From SYFT01 sp964471115 (GTDB taxonomy: Bacteria; Acidobacteriota; Vicinamibacteria; Vicinamibacterales; SCN-69-37), in contig CAYYFE010000008.1 of assembly GCA_964471115.1 (NCBI GenBank), forward strand, positions 57,492 through 121,491: a DNA stretch of 64,000 nucleotides, read 5' to 3'. This document shows, in pieces, positions 23,758 through 33,393 of the stretch. The notes beneath the pieces are model-generated. The model searched no databases. It was not told the origin of the DNA and saw only the letters and a list, made by a program, of their open reading frames with translations. The position numbers were made by a program, and so were the translations under genes. Positions within the stretch are counted from its first letter, which is position 1. Every line of letters starts with the position of its first letter.

Positions 23758-25296
23758 ATGCGCAGACACATCGCCACGATTGCCGCCGTTACGACGCTGT
23801 TCACGTTGATCGTCGCGCTGCCGCGCGCGCAGGCGCCGGCCGGCGCCCCGCCGGCACCGGCGCAGACTGCCGGGGAGGAGTGGTCGACGACGCAGCACAC
23901 GATGAAGCTGGGGAACCAGACGATTCCCTACACGGCCATGGCGGGCACCACGGCCATCAAGAACGACGCGGGTGACGTGCTGGGCCTGATGTACTCGGCG
24001 TCGTACGTGCGCAGCGACGTGACCGACAAGAGCACGCGGCCGGTAACGTTCCTCTTCAACGGCGGTCCGGGGTCGGCGTCGATGTGGCTGCACATGGGGT
24101 CGGTCGGGCCCAAGCGGGTGGTGACCCCCAGCGACAACCGATTCGCCCCGCCCGCGCCGTACGCGATCGTCGACAACCAGGAGACCCTGCTCCACCGCAG
24201 CGACCTGGTGTTCATCGATGCGATGGGCACGGGGTTCAGCCGCATCACCGGGCGCGGCACCGAACGCGATTTCTACGGCGTCGATGAAGACGCCAACGCC
24301 TTTGCCCAGTTCATCACCACGTGGCTCAGCCGCAACGGGCGCTGGAACTCGCCGAAGTACATCATCGGCGAGAGTTACGGCACGTTCCGCGGCGCGGTGG
24401 TCGCCAACCTCCTGCACCAGCGCGGCGTCCATCTCAATGGACTCAACCTGTTGTCGATGGTGCTCGACCTGTCGACGATCACGTTCGCGCCGGGTGACGA
24501 CCGTCCCTACATCTACTACCTGCCCAGTTACGCCGCGGTGGCGTGGTATCACGGCGTGCTGCAGAACAAGCCGGCGTCGCTCACGCAGTTGCTGGAGGAC
24601 GCCCGGCGATATGCGGTCTCGGATTACGCCGCGGCGCTGATGAAGGGATCGGCGCTGACCGAGGCCGAGATGAACACTGTGGCAGCGCGGCTGTCGTCGT
24701 TCACCGGCCTGTCGGCCGACTATCTCAAGCGCGCCAACCTGCGGCCGACGCTCGCTCAGTTCAACGCGGAACTCATGCGCTCCCGCCGGCAGACGGCCGG
24801 CCGGATCGATGCCAGGTTCGCGGGCGAGATGTTTAATCAGCTGACGGAGAATTCCGAGAACGATCCGTTCAACTTCGCGGTGAGCGGCGCGTACACGGCC
24901 GCCGTGAATCACTACTCGCGCGAGGTTCTGAAGTTCGGCGCTGACCGGCCGTATCTCAACACCAACGGCGCCGGCGGCCGCTGGAACTGGGTGCGGCAGA
25001 CGGGCGGACGGGGGTTCTTCCCGTCCGCGCCCAACGTGCAGAACGACCTCGTGCAGGCGATGGTCGCCAATCCCCACATGGTCGTGCAGGTGGAAAACGG
25101 CTACTACGACATGGCCACGCCGTTTTTTCCGGCGGAGTTCACCATGTCCCACCTGGGAATCTCCGAGCGCCTGCGCCGCAACATCACGCTGAAGTACTAC
25201 GAGTCGGGCCACATGATGTACCTGCGCGACGAGGACCGCGTGGCTCTGCGCAACAGCCTCGCGGAGTTCATCGACAACGGGATGAAGAGCCGGTAA
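23758..25296 (+). CDS. Secreted serine carboxypeptidase, family S10
   Basis: The protein is 512 residues with a signal peptide (ATIAAVTTLFTLIVALPRAQA) and a GAGG ribosome site. S10 motifs occur in order: FNGGPGSAS (oxyanion region) near residue 103, GESYGTFR with the nucleophilic Ser near 205, NGYYDMATP with the catalytic Asp near 450, and ESGHMMYL with the catalytic His near 485. It would remove C-terminal residues from peptides outside the cytoplasm. Its stop overlaps the ATG of the DinB gene (TAATG), indicating translational coupling. Confidence 0.95.
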   Translation: MRRHIATIAAVTTLFTLIVALPRAQAPAGAPPAPAQTAGEEWSTTQHTMKLGNQTIPYTAMAGTTAIKNDAGDVLGLMYSASYVRSDVTDKSTRPVTFLFNGGPGSASMWLHMGSVGPKRVVTPSDNRFAPPAPYAIVDNQETLLHRSDLVFIDAMGTGFSRITGRGTERDFYGVDEDANAFAQFITTWLSRNGRWNSPKYIIGESYGTFRGAVVANLLHQRGVHLNGLNLLSMVLDLSTITFAPGDDRPYIYYLPSYAAVAWYHGVLQNKPASLTQLLEDARRYAVSDYAAALMKGSALTEAEMNTVAARLSSFTGLSADYLKRANLRPTLAQFNAELMRSRRQTAGRIDARFAGEMFNQLTENSENDPFNFAVSGAYTAAVNHYSREVLKFGADRPYLNTNGAGGRWNWVRQTGGRGFFPSAPNVQNDLVQAMVANPHMVVQVENGYYDMATPFFPAEFTMSHLGISERLRRNITLKYYESGHMMYLRDEDRVALRNSLAEFIDNGMKSR

Positions 25297-25832
25297 TGGA
25301 CCGCACCGTCCAGACCATCGAGTCCGTCACGCGCGATGCGCAGGCGGCCTTCGGCGGACTGTCAGCCGACGCGCTCAACTGGGCCCCGGCGCCCGGCAAG
25401 TGGTCGATCGCGCAGTGCCTGGATCACCTGATCACGATCAATCGCCTGTACTTCCCCACCTTCACGGCGATGGCCGACGGGCGGTACGAGCCCTCGTGGT
25501 GGGCCCGCGTGTCTCCGCTCAGCGGCTTCTTTGGCCGGTTCCTGGTGAACGCGCTCCGGCCGGACAACCCGAAACCCGTGAAGACGACATCGCGGGCGCA
25601 GCCGTCTTCGTCGCGCATCTCCGCTGACATCGTCGATCGGTTCGCCGCGCACCAGGGGGAACTGGTCCGGCACCTCCGGGCCCTCCCGGCGTCACTGGAT
25701 CCCGCGAAGACGCGGATGGCGTCACCCCTGCTGGGGTTCGTGACGTACTCGTTGGCCGACTGCCTGACGATGCTGGCGGTGCACGAAGAGCGGCACCTCA
25801 ATCAGGCGAAGCGGGTGCTGGCCGCGCGGTGA
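25296..25832 (+). CDS. DinB-family protein
   Basis: The protein is 178 residues. The DinB bundle is evident with WSIAQCLDHLITINRLYFP near residue 45 and CLTMLAVHEERHLNQAKRV at the end, giving the expected histidine triad. A separate short helix pair near 75-95 (SGFFGRFLVNALRPDNPK) is common in this subgroup. It starts one base before the end of the S10 peptidase frame, so expression is coupled although a functional link is not evident. Confidence 0.9.
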   Translation: MDRTVQTIESVTRDAQAAFGGLSADALNWAPAPGKWSIAQCLDHLITINRLYFPTFTAMADGRYEPSWWARVSPLSGFFGRFLVNALRPDNPKPVKTTSRAQPSSSRISADIVDRFAAHQGELVRHLRALPASLDPAKTRMASPLLGFVTYSLADCLTMLAVHEERHLNQAKRVLAAR

Positions 25833-25884
25833 GGGGTCGGGAAGCCCGCGCTCGTCTCGCGGCGCGGCGACGGAGGCGCGCCCC

Positions 25885-26856
25885 ATGACCATGCGAGCGG
25901 CGGTGGTGGACCGATACGGTCCACCCGAGGTCGTGCGCATCGCCGAGGTGCCAAGACCTGTCCCGCGTGCACAGGAGGTACTGGTGCAGGTCACGGCCGC
26001 CGCCGTGACCTCGGGCGACGCACGCATTCGAGCCGGGCGGTTCCCGCCGGGATTCGGCCTTCTCGCGCGAATCGCGTTCGGGCTGACGGGGCCACGACGT
26101 CCGGTGCTCGGCAGCGCCTTTGCGGGCGTCGTCGCGGCTGTCGGCGCTCGTGCCGGGGCCCTGGCGCCCGGGGACCGCGTGTGCGGCATGATGGGCATGG
26201 CCCTGGGCGCCCATGCGGAGTTTCTGACGATTGACGCCGCCAGGGTCGCTGGCATTCCGCCCGGCGTCAGCGACGACGCCGCCGCGGGAGTGCTCTTCGG
26301 CGGCACGGCGGCGCTGCACTTCCTGCACGACAAGGCGCACGTCGGCCTGGGCGCGACGGTGCTGATCAACGGCGCCTCTGGTGCGGTCGGCACGAACGCG
26401 GTCCAGCTCGCGAAGCACTTCGGCGCGACGGTCACGGCGGTCACCAGCGCCAGACACTCGTGGCTCGTCACGCAGCTGGGGGCCGATCGGGTCGTCGACT
26501 ACACGACGACCCCTGTCGACACGCTGGCGGAGCGTTTCAACGTCGTGCTCGACGCCGTGGGTAACCTGACACCCGAGTCGGGAAAGCGGCTGCTGACCGA
26601 TCAGGGCGTACTGGTGCTCGCCGTGGCGAGTCTCGGAAACACCGTTCTCGCACGGCGACAGGTCGTCGCCGGATCGGCACCCGAACGCGTCGCCGACTAC
26701 AACACCCTGCTCCGACTGATCGCTGACGGCGCGCTCACCGTCGTCATCGACCGGACCGTCGACCTCGACCACATCGTTGACGCCTACCGCCTCGTCGATG
26801 GCGGGCACAAGCGAGGGAACGTCCTTGTGCGCCCTTCGGCCGGTGCCGCGCGGTGA
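25885..26856 (+). CDS. Medium-chain dehydrogenase/reductase, quinone-oxidoreductase-like
   Basis: The protein is 323 residues with a GGAGG site 8 nt before the ATG. It has the N-terminal MDR domain (MRAAVVDRYGPPEVVRI, then GSAFAGVVAAVG and GDRVCGM) and a Rossmann domain with VLINGASGAVGTNAVQLAKHFGA near residue 155. Catalytic-zinc cysteines typical of zinc alcohol dehydrogenases are absent, which favours the zinc-free NADPH:quinone oxidoreductase group. Substrate is unknown. Confidence 0.92.
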   Translation: MTMRAAVVDRYGPPEVVRIAEVPRPVPRAQEVLVQVTAAAVTSGDARIRAGRFPPGFGLLARIAFGLTGPRRPVLGSAFAGVVAAVGARAGALAPGDRVCGMMGMALGAHAEFLTIDAARVAGIPPGVSDDAAAGVLFGGTAALHFLHDKAHVGLGATVLINGASGAVGTNAVQLAKHFGATVTAVTSARHSWLVTQLGADRVVDYTTTPVDTLAERFNVVLDAVGNLTPESGKRLLTDQGVLVLAVASLGNTVLARRQVVAGSAPERVADYNTLLRLIADGALTVVIDRTVDLDHIVDAYRLVDGGHKRGNVLVRPSAGAAR

Positions 26857-26872
26857 CGTATGCTATCGCGTT

Positions 26873-28243
26873 ATGCGCACCATCACGCTGCTTGTCACGG
26901 CGGCCCTGCTTGCCGGCTGCGCGCCGGCCGGTCCGCCTCCCCCACCTGACAGTCCGGCCGCGCCGGCAGACGGCCTGACGCCCGCGGCCGAGCGCGCCCG
27001 CACCGAACGCGAGTGGACGCTCAAGGCCGACAAGATGCGCCGGCATCTGATTCCCACGATGCGCAAACACGGCGTCGACCTCTGGGTGGTGATGAGCCGC
27101 GAGAACGCGCCCGACCCGGTGGTGGAGCTGTTCGGCGGCAGCGGCATCACGGGGTGGTACGGGCATCGCAACGCGTACCTGTTCTTCGATCGCGGCGGTG
27201 ACGCCGCCACCGCGCTCGAGACGACGGTCTACGGCACCCACCTGTCCGGCCACCTCTCGCGGTTCTACAACACGGTGCAGAGCTACGGCGAGCCCGGCTT
27301 GAAGCCGCTGCTGCAGAAGTACGTCGCCGACCGCGATCCAAAACGCATTGCCATCAACCAGTCGCGCACGATCAGCATGGCCGACGGTCTGACGGCCGAA
27401 CTGAAGGACTACCTGGTCGACGCCATTGGTCCGGCCTACGCGGCACGGACGACGTCCTCGGAGCCGTTGCTGGTCGACTACGTCTCGGTGCACACCCCCG
27501 AGGAAGACGCGGTACAGATCGAAGCCGCCAAGGCCACCTACGACATCCTTCGCCGCGCGTTCTCGAACGAAGTCATTACACCCGGCAGGACGACGCTGAT
27601 GGACGTGCACTACTGGATCACCGCCGAGCGCAAGCGGCAGGGATTCGAGTTCAACTTCAACGCCAGCCTCGACCTGCAGCGCTTCCGCGACGGCAAGGTC
27701 GTGTCGATCGATGATTCCGAAGACCCGGTCATCGAGCGCGGCGATGTGCTGCACGTCGACTTCGGTGTCCGGCTGTCGGGCCTGGTGACCGACCAGCAGA
27801 AGATGGCCTACGTGCTGCGGGACGGCGAAAGCGCGCCGCCGGCCGGCATCCTGAAGGCGTTTGCCGATTCGCAGCGGGCGGCCGACCTGCACGCCGCCGA
27901 ACTGGTGCCCGGGCGCACCGGCATCGACATCAAGACCCGGTCCGAGGCCGCCGCCAGGGCTGAGGGGATCGATCTCCTCGTCTACTCCCACGTGCAGGGC
28001 TACTGGGTTCACGACGCGGGGACGTGGACGGTGTTCGACTGGCCCGAACGCTACGGCGCGCATCCCCGCACGCCCCTACATCCCGGCGTCTGGTTCTCGC
28101 TGGAGTTCCGCACGCGCACGGCCGTGCCCGAATGGGGCGGCCAGCTCGTGTCGATGCAACGCGAGGAAGACATGATCGTTCCCGCGTCCGGCCCCGCCCG
28201 CTACACGGCGGGTCCGCAGACCGAGTTGTGGGTCATTCGGTAA
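26873..28243 (+). CDS. Lipoprotein of the M24 metallopeptidase family (Xaa-Pro aminopeptidase-like)
   Basis: The protein is 456 residues from the ATG at 26873, preceded by TATGCT at 8 nt. A lipobox (LLAGCA) and a proline-rich linker lead into a creatinase-like N-domain and the M24 pita-bread domain. The ligand set looks retained: Asp in HVDFGVRLSG, Asp in LVTDQQKM, His in SHVQGYWVHDAG, Glu in FSLEFRT and Glu in QREEDM. The His motif differs from the common HGIG form, so activity on Xaa-Pro peptides is likely but not certain. Lipid anchoring places it outside the cytoplasm. Confidence 0.88.
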   Translation: MRTITLLVTAALLAGCAPAGPPPPPDSPAAPADGLTPAAERARTEREWTLKADKMRRHLIPTMRKHGVDLWVVMSRENAPDPVVELFGGSGITGWYGHRNAYLFFDRGGDAATALETTVYGTHLSGHLSRFYNTVQSYGEPGLKPLLQKYVADRDPKRIAINQSRTISMADGLTAELKDYLVDAIGPAYAARTTSSEPLLVDYVSVHTPEEDAVQIEAAKATYDILRRAFSNEVITPGRTTLMDVHYWITAERKRQGFEFNFNASLDLQRFRDGKVVSIDDSEDPVIERGDVLHVDFGVRLSGLVTDQQKMAYVLRDGESAPPAGILKAFADSQRAADLHAAELVPGRTGIDIKTRSEAAARAEGIDLLVYSHVQGYWVHDAGTWTVFDWPERYGAHPRTPLHPGVWFSLEFRTRTAVPEWGGQLVSMQREEDMIVPASGPARYTAGPQTELWVIR

Positions 28244-28270
28244 AGACACGACAGTTCTTCGAGGTAGCCG

Positions 28271-30886
28271 ATGCGTATTCTCACCACCCTGTGCGTTCTC
28301 CTCATCGTCACGCTCGTCGACATCAGCGGCGCTCCGCAGTCGACCTCGCAGACTGCCCCGGTGCCGATCGGCCTGACGTGGCGCAACGTGGGGCCCGGCG
28401 GGACGGGCACCCGGATCGTGGACTTCGCCGTCGTCGAGACGCGTCCGCACATCGTGTACGCCGCGACGGCATCCAGCGGCGTGTGGAAGACGATGAACGG
28501 CGGCACCACGTGGACGCCGCTGTTCCAGCACGAAGCGTCCATCTCGATCGGCGGGATTGCCGTGGCGGCGACCAACCCCGACATCGTCTGGGTGGCGACC
28601 GGTGAACCCAACATGCGCAATCTGCGCAGCACCTCGTGGGGATCGGGCATCTACAAGAGCGTGGACGGCGGCCGCACCTGGCGGCAGATGGGGCTCGCGG
28701 ATTCGCGGCACATGGGACGCGTGGTGATTCACCCGTCCAATCCGGACGTCGTGTTCGCCACGGTGATGGGTTCGATGTGGCAGAACGATCCGCAGAAGAG
28801 CGCCGTGCGCGGGCTCTACAAGACCACGGACGGCGGGGCGACCTGGCGCAAGACGCTGTCGGCCGGAGCGAACGCGGGCGTCGTCGACGTGGCGATGGAT
28901 CCCACCAATCCCGATGTGCTGTACGCGGCTGCCTGGCATCGCGAGCGGCGTGACTGGAGCTACATCAACGCAGGCGACCAGAGCGGGCTGTTCAAGTCCA
29001 CCGATGGCGGCGAAACCTGGACGCGGCTGACCACCGGGATGCCGACGACGCCCACCGGACGGCCGGGCGTGACCGTGTGCCGGTCGCGCCCGGCAACGCT
29101 GTACGCCGTCGTTGAAGGGACCGACGGTGGCATGTATCGATCGACGGACGGCGGAGCCACGTGGACGCGCCGCAACACGATGTCGGCGTCGTCGATGTAC
29201 TACGGGCAGGTGCGCTGCGATCCGAACGATCCGGAACGCGTGTACGTGCTGCAGACCCAGATGGCCATCTCGACCGACGGCGGCGCGACGTTCACACAGG
29301 ACATTCCCGGCCGCAGCGTGCATGTGGATCATCACGCGCTGTGGATCAATCCCGCGGACTCGGACCATCAATGGCTCGGCAATGACGGCGGCATCTATCA
29401 GACCCACGACCGCGGCGCCACATGGCGCTTCCACGGGCAGCTGGCGGCCACGCAGTTTTACGCCGTGGCGGTCGACATGCGTGAGCCGTTTTATTACGTC
29501 TGCGGCGGCACCCAGGACAACAACTCGCTGTGTGGACCGTCCGCGACGCGGAACGCCGACGGCATCGTCAACACCGATTGGTATGTGACGACCGGCGGCG
29601 ACGGATTCGCGCTCCAGATCGACCCCACCGACCCGTCCATCGTGTACACCGAAGCGCAGTACGGCGCGCTGGTGCGGTTCAATCCATTCACCGGCGAACG
29701 GCGGCGCATCCAGCCGCAGGCGCCGCAGGGCCAGCGCTACCGCTGGAACTGGAACGCCCCGATGCGGATCTCGCCGCACGATCCGAAGACCTTCTATTAC
29801 GGTGCGCAGTTCCTGTTCCGCACGCGTGACGGCGGCGCCACCTGGGACACGGTGAGTCCCGATCTCACACGGCAGGTGCCAATCGACGAGCGGTACCGCA
29901 TTTCCGACTACGGCACGTTGTTGTGGATCGACGAATCGCCGCGGCGCGCGGGCTGGCTCGCCGTGGGCACGGACGACGGCCTGATTCAGCTCAGTGAGGA
30001 TGGTGGCACGACGTGGCGGCAGGCCGCGCCGATTCCCGGGGTTCCCGAGCGCGCGCAGATCCGGCGCGTGTTCCACTCCTCGCACGACGAACGGACGCTC
30101 TACGCGGCGGCCTCCGCGCATGAAGACGATGACTACCGGCCGTTCCTCGCGCGCAGCACCGACCACGGCCGGACCTGGACACGCATTGACGGATCGCTGC
30201 CGCCGGGTGCGCCCGTGATGTCGCTGGTCGAGGACCCCGTCAATCCTCGGCTGCTCTTCACCGGCACGATCTACGGCATCCACGCCACCATTGATGGCGG
30301 GGACCGTTGGTTCTCGCTCGCGTTGAATCTGCCGACGACGGCGGTGCACGACCTGGTGATTCATCCGCGCGAGGGCGACCTGGTCCTTGGCACCCACGGG
30401 CGTGGCATCTGGATTCTCGATTCGCTGGCCGGCCTGCGGGGCCTGACGGCAGAGGCGCTGGCCCGTCCGGGCGCGCTCGTTGGCACACGGCCCGGCATGC
30501 TCCTGACCCGCTTCGACCGTGGCCGCACCTGGTACGGCGACGACTTCTTCACCGCTCCCAACCCGGTCGACGGCGTGTATCTCGATGTGTACCTGAATTC
30601 GTCATCCAGCGCCTCGGCCACGCTGGAAATCGCGGATGGTGCCGGTCAGGTCATCCGTCGGCTCGACGCTCCCGCCGGACGCGGCCTGCAGCGGGTCGTG
30701 TGGGACATGCGGCGTGACGCACCGGGCGGCGCGGCCGCGGCCCCAGGCGCCGCGGGGCAAGGCGGCCGTGGACGCGGCGGCGCACAGCGGCCGCTGGTCG
30801 AGCCGGGCACGTACGAGGCGCGGCTGACCGTGGACGGGGTCACGACCCGGATGCCGGTCGTGGTGCGGCCGGATCCGGGGCGCTAG
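28271..30886 (+). CDS. Secreted sortilin/VPS10-like BNR-repeat protein
   Basis: The protein is 871 residues with a signal peptide and a GAGG ribosome site. It is a multi-bladed propeller: the BNR/Asp-box motif (S/T-x-D-G-G-x-T-W) recurs at least eight times, for example KSVDGGRTWRQM, KTTDGGATWRKT, KSTDGGETWTRL, RSTDGGATWTRR and LSEDGGTTWRQA. The C-terminal 100 residues form a separate beta domain with a Gly-rich insertion (AGQGGRGRGGAQ). Acidobacteria encode many such secreted proteins, often called glycosyl hydrolases or photosystem-assembly-like; enzymatic activity cannot be inferred from the repeats. Confidence 0.9.
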   Translation: MRILTTLCVLLIVTLVDISGAPQSTSQTAPVPIGLTWRNVGPGGTGTRIVDFAVVETRPHIVYAATASSGVWKTMNGGTTWTPLFQHEASISIGGIAVAATNPDIVWVATGEPNMRNLRSTSWGSGIYKSVDGGRTWRQMGLADSRHMGRVVIHPSNPDVVFATVMGSMWQNDPQKSAVRGLYKTTDGGATWRKTLSAGANAGVVDVAMDPTNPDVLYAAAWHRERRDWSYINAGDQSGLFKSTDGGETWTRLTTGMPTTPTGRPGVTVCRSRPATLYAVVEGTDGGMYRSTDGGATWTRRNTMSASSMYYGQVRCDPNDPERVYVLQTQMAISTDGGATFTQDIPGRSVHVDHHALWINPADSDHQWLGNDGGIYQTHDRGATWRFHGQLAATQFYAVAVDMREPFYYVCGGTQDNNSLCGPSATRNADGIVNTDWYVTTGGDGFALQIDPTDPSIVYTEAQYGALVRFNPFTGERRRIQPQAPQGQRYRWNWNAPMRISPHDPKTFYYGAQFLFRTRDGGATWDTVSPDLTRQVPIDERYRISDYGTLLWIDESPRRAGWLAVGTDDGLIQLSEDGGTTWRQAAPIPGVPERAQIRRVFHSSHDERTLYAAASAHEDDDYRPFLARSTDHGRTWTRIDGSLPPGAPVMSLVEDPVNPRLLFTGTIYGIHATIDGGDRWFSLALNLPTTAVHDLVIHPREGDLVLGTHGRGIWILDSLAGLRGLTAEALARPGALVGTRPGMLLTRFDRGRTWYGDDFFTAPNPVDGVYLDVYLNSSSSASATLEIADGAGQVIRRLDAPAGRGLQRVVWDMRRDAPGGAAAAPGAAGQGGRGRGGAQRPLVEPGTYEARLTVDGVTTRMPVVVRPDPGR

Positions 30887-30901
30887 CGGCGAGACACGGG
30901 A

Positions 30902-32053
30902 TCACAGCGGCAGCTCGAGCAAATCGGACACGCCTCGCTGCCCAAGGTAGTTGCCGGCGACGTGCAACCACGGCGGCAGCCGCGCACGGACATAGGCCAG
31001 GCGGGCGACCGCCTCGTCGTAAATCGGAAAGGCCTCAGGCCACCAGGCGATGTGATGACCGACGGGCGCCACTGTCCGCCCAGTCAGAACGCGGCGGTCG
31101 ACAGCGACGTGATCGAGCAGCGCCTCCTGGGGCGGCAACGCTGACCCGTCAGGCCCCCCGTAGATCCACGTCTCGGAGCGCCTGGATCCGCGGCCGGGGA
31201 AAACATCGGTGTTGAACAACACTCCCAGGGCGGTCACGCCTGAATCGCGCGGGAACAACACGCCGAAGCCTCGAAGGTCTGTGGGCTCCGGATCGTAAAA
31301 CGTCGTCACGCTCGCCAGCGCGGCGAGCTGGACAGCACCGATGGCCGCACCGGCGTCGGGCGCGTGCGGCGTGATGAGCCGTGCGGCGACCGGCGCACTG
31401 GTGCACACCCAGGTGGGCGCCTGGTCGTCGAGTGCGGTGATCGGCCGGCTGAAATGAAACGTCACGCCGCGCCGATCGAGCGCGGCGTGCAGCCTGCGGA
31501 CAAACTCCCCCATGCCGCCTGCCGGTGCGGCCATCACGACCCGGCGTGAGCGCCGATGACCGAAGACCGCGGTGGCCGACAGCGCCTCCGGCGGCGCGGC
31601 GTAGATGCCCTGCAGCGCCGGCCCCAGCAGGTGCGTGGTCGCGGCTCGCCCCAGCACGCGGTGGCTCCACGCCGCCACGGTTTCGCCGGATCGGGGTTGG
31701 GTCCGCCCTCGCAGCTTTGCCGACGCGAACCGAACGATGGTGCCGAACGTTTCGGTGGGCGTGAGCGGCCAACGCCGCGGACGCCCGTTCCGGTAGACGT
31801 ACCGGCGTCGACTGGTGTCGAGCGCGACGACGGGCTCGATCGACAATCGCGCAAACCAGTCGCGCACGCGATCGTTCAACACGAAGGCGTTCGCCGCGTG
31901 TTCGGCCGGCCCCCATGGCGTCTGCGTCGTGCCAATCAGTCCGCCAGGTGCGGTCCCGGCTTCGAACACCTCAACGCGGTCGCCGCGTTCCGCCAGCCGC
32001 CACGCGATCGCCAACCCGGTCAGGCCGGCGCCAATGACTCGCGCCGTTCTCAT
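30902..32053 (-). CDS. hemY: Protoporphyrinogen oxidase, FAD-dependent HemY/HemG type
   Basis: The protein is 383 residues. It has an N-terminal FAD dinucleotide-binding motif (VIGAGLTGLAIAWRLAERG), the following VFEAGTAPGGLIGT, and a C-terminal FAD segment (LHVAGNYLGQRGVSDL). It should oxidise protoporphyrinogen IX (or coproporphyrinogen III) by six electrons. It is shorter than classical HemY (about 450-470), with a reduced substrate domain. It is the last gene of the hem operon, overlapping hemN by ATGA. The presence of HemN and a classical-looking HemH favours the protoporphyrin-dependent route. Confidence 0.9.
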   Translation of the reverse strand: MRTARVIGAGLTGLAIAWRLAERGDRVEVFEAGTAPGGLIGTTQTPWGPAEHAANAFVLNDRVRDWFARLSIEPVVALDTSRRRYVYRNGRPRRWPLTPTETFGTIVRFASAKLRGRTQPRSGETVAAWSHRVLGRAATTHLLGPALQGIYAAPPEALSATAVFGHRRSRRVVMAAPAGGMGEFVRRLHAALDRRGVTFHFSRPITALDDQAPTWVCTSAPVAARLITPHAPDAGAAIGAVQLAALASVTTFYDPEPTDLRGFGVLFPRDSGVTALGVLFNTDVFPGRGSRRSETWIYGGPDGSALPPQEALLDHVAVDRRVLTGRTVAPVGHHIAWWPEAFPIYDEAVARLAYVRARLPPWLHVAGNYLGQRGVSDLLELPL

Positions 32054-33393
32054 GCCGACGTCGAGTATCTCGGCGTCCCGGAGGTGTCGAGCCCACGGTC
32101 GAACACCGAGGCGACGTTACGCAGGAAGGGGCGACCGCGATCGGTGATGACCAGTCGGTCGTCCTGCCAGTGCACGAGACCATCGGCCTCGAGTTCCCGC
32201 AGCGCCGCAGGCGCCGCGATGTCAGTTCGCGTGTCGGGCACCACCGCGAACCCCTCGTTGAGCAGATGCATGATGAGCGTCCGCGTGTGCTGCTCTTCCG
32301 CAGTGAGATGATGACCGCGCAGCGTCGGCAGTTCACCGGCCCCAAGCCGCCGTTCGTAGACCGTCAGCACCTTCTCGTTCTGGTGGTAACAGTCCGGCGT
32401 CTCGGAAATCGCGCTGACACCCAATCCGATCAGCACATCGGTCTTCACCTCGGTGTACCCCATGAAGTTGCGGTGCATCCGGCCCTCACGCGCCGCGACG
32501 GCCAGCGGATCGCCGGGCCGGGCGAAGTGGTCCAGCCCCAGTTCGACATACCCCGCAGCGAGCAAGGGCCCCCGCACGACTTCATACAGCCGGCGTTTGT
32601 CCGCACCGGCCGGAATCTGCTCGTCAGTGAACTTGCGCTGCGCCGGTTTGATCCACGGAACCCGCGCGAAGCTGTAGACCGCAAGGCGATCAGGGCCCAC
32701 CTTCACGATCGCATCGGCCAGTCGTTGCGCGGACTCGGGAGTCTGGCCCGGCAGCCCGTACACCAGGTCCACATTCACCGACTCAAAGCCCATCGTCCTC
32801 GCGCCGTCCACCAGCGCAGTCGTGATCGCCAGAGGCTGATGCCGATTGATGAGGCGCTGGACTTCCTCATCGATGTCCTGGACCCCGAGCGACACGCGGG
32901 TGACGCCGCGGTCGCGCATGGTCTCGAAGTGCGCCAGCGTGGTCACGCGCGGGTCCACTTCGACCGAACCTTCGAACCGGTCGTCGAGTGACAGCCGGTC
33001 TGCGATGCCGTCCAGCAGCAGGCCCAGTTCGTCCGGCGAGAGAAACGTCGGCGTGCCGCCGCCCAGGTGAAGTTGCCGCACCGGGTGCGACGCCAGGCCC
33101 GGCACGTGCCTGACATACCAGTCGAGTTCGGTGAACAGCCGATCGATGTACTCACGACCCTTGTCGTGATTGCGGGTGATCACCGTGTTGCACCCGCAGT
33201 AGGTGCACAGCGACTCGCAGAACGGGATATGGACGTACAGCGCGATCGACGCTTCGGGCCGGGCGATGCCACGTGTGAGCGAGGCCACCCAGCTGTCCGC
33301 TGTCGGCTGACGGCACCACGCCGGCACGGTCGGATAACTCGTGTATCGGGGCACCGGCACGTCGTACTTGGCAAACAGTTCCGAGGAGGTCAT
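32050..33393 (-). CDS. hemN: Oxygen-independent coproporphyrinogen III dehydrogenase
   Basis: The protein is 447 residues from the ATG at 33393. It has the radical-SAM cluster motif with an extra cysteine (CESLCTYCGC) near residue 65, the YVHIPFC lead-in, LHLGGGTPTFL for SAM binding, and the HemN-specific NVDLVYGLPGQT. The N-terminal trip-wire-like stretch (YDVPVPRYTSYPTVPAW) is also present, distinguishing true HemN from HemW. It converts coproporphyrinogen III to protoporphyrinogen IX anaerobically. It overlaps hemE and hemY by 4 bp each. Confidence 0.95.
   Translation of the reverse strand: MTSSELFAKYDVPVPRYTSYPTVPAWCRQPTADSWVASLTRGIARPEASIALYVHIPFCESLCTYCGCNTVITRNHDKGREYIDRLFTELDWYVRHVPGLASHPVRQLHLGGGTPTFLSPDELGLLLDGIADRLSLDDRFEGSVEVDPRVTTLAHFETMRDRGVTRVSLGVQDIDEEVQRLINRHQPLAITTALVDGARTMGFESVNVDLVYGLPGQTPESAQRLADAIVKVGPDRLAVYSFARVPWIKPAQRKFTDEQIPAGADKRRLYEVVRGPLLAAGYVELGLDHFARPGDPLAVAAREGRMHRNFMGYTEVKTDVLIGLGVSAISETPDCYHQNEKVLTVYERRLGAGELPTLRGHHLTAEEQHTRTLIMHLLNEGFAVVPDTRTDIAAPAALRELEADGLVHWQDDRLVITDRGRPFLRNVASVFDRGLDTSGTPRYSTSA

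Noticed and set aside
28076..30397. Long minus-strand open frame antisense to the BNR-repeat protein
   Set aside because: Low-complexity composition and no motifs, while the sense strand has clear Asp-box repeats.
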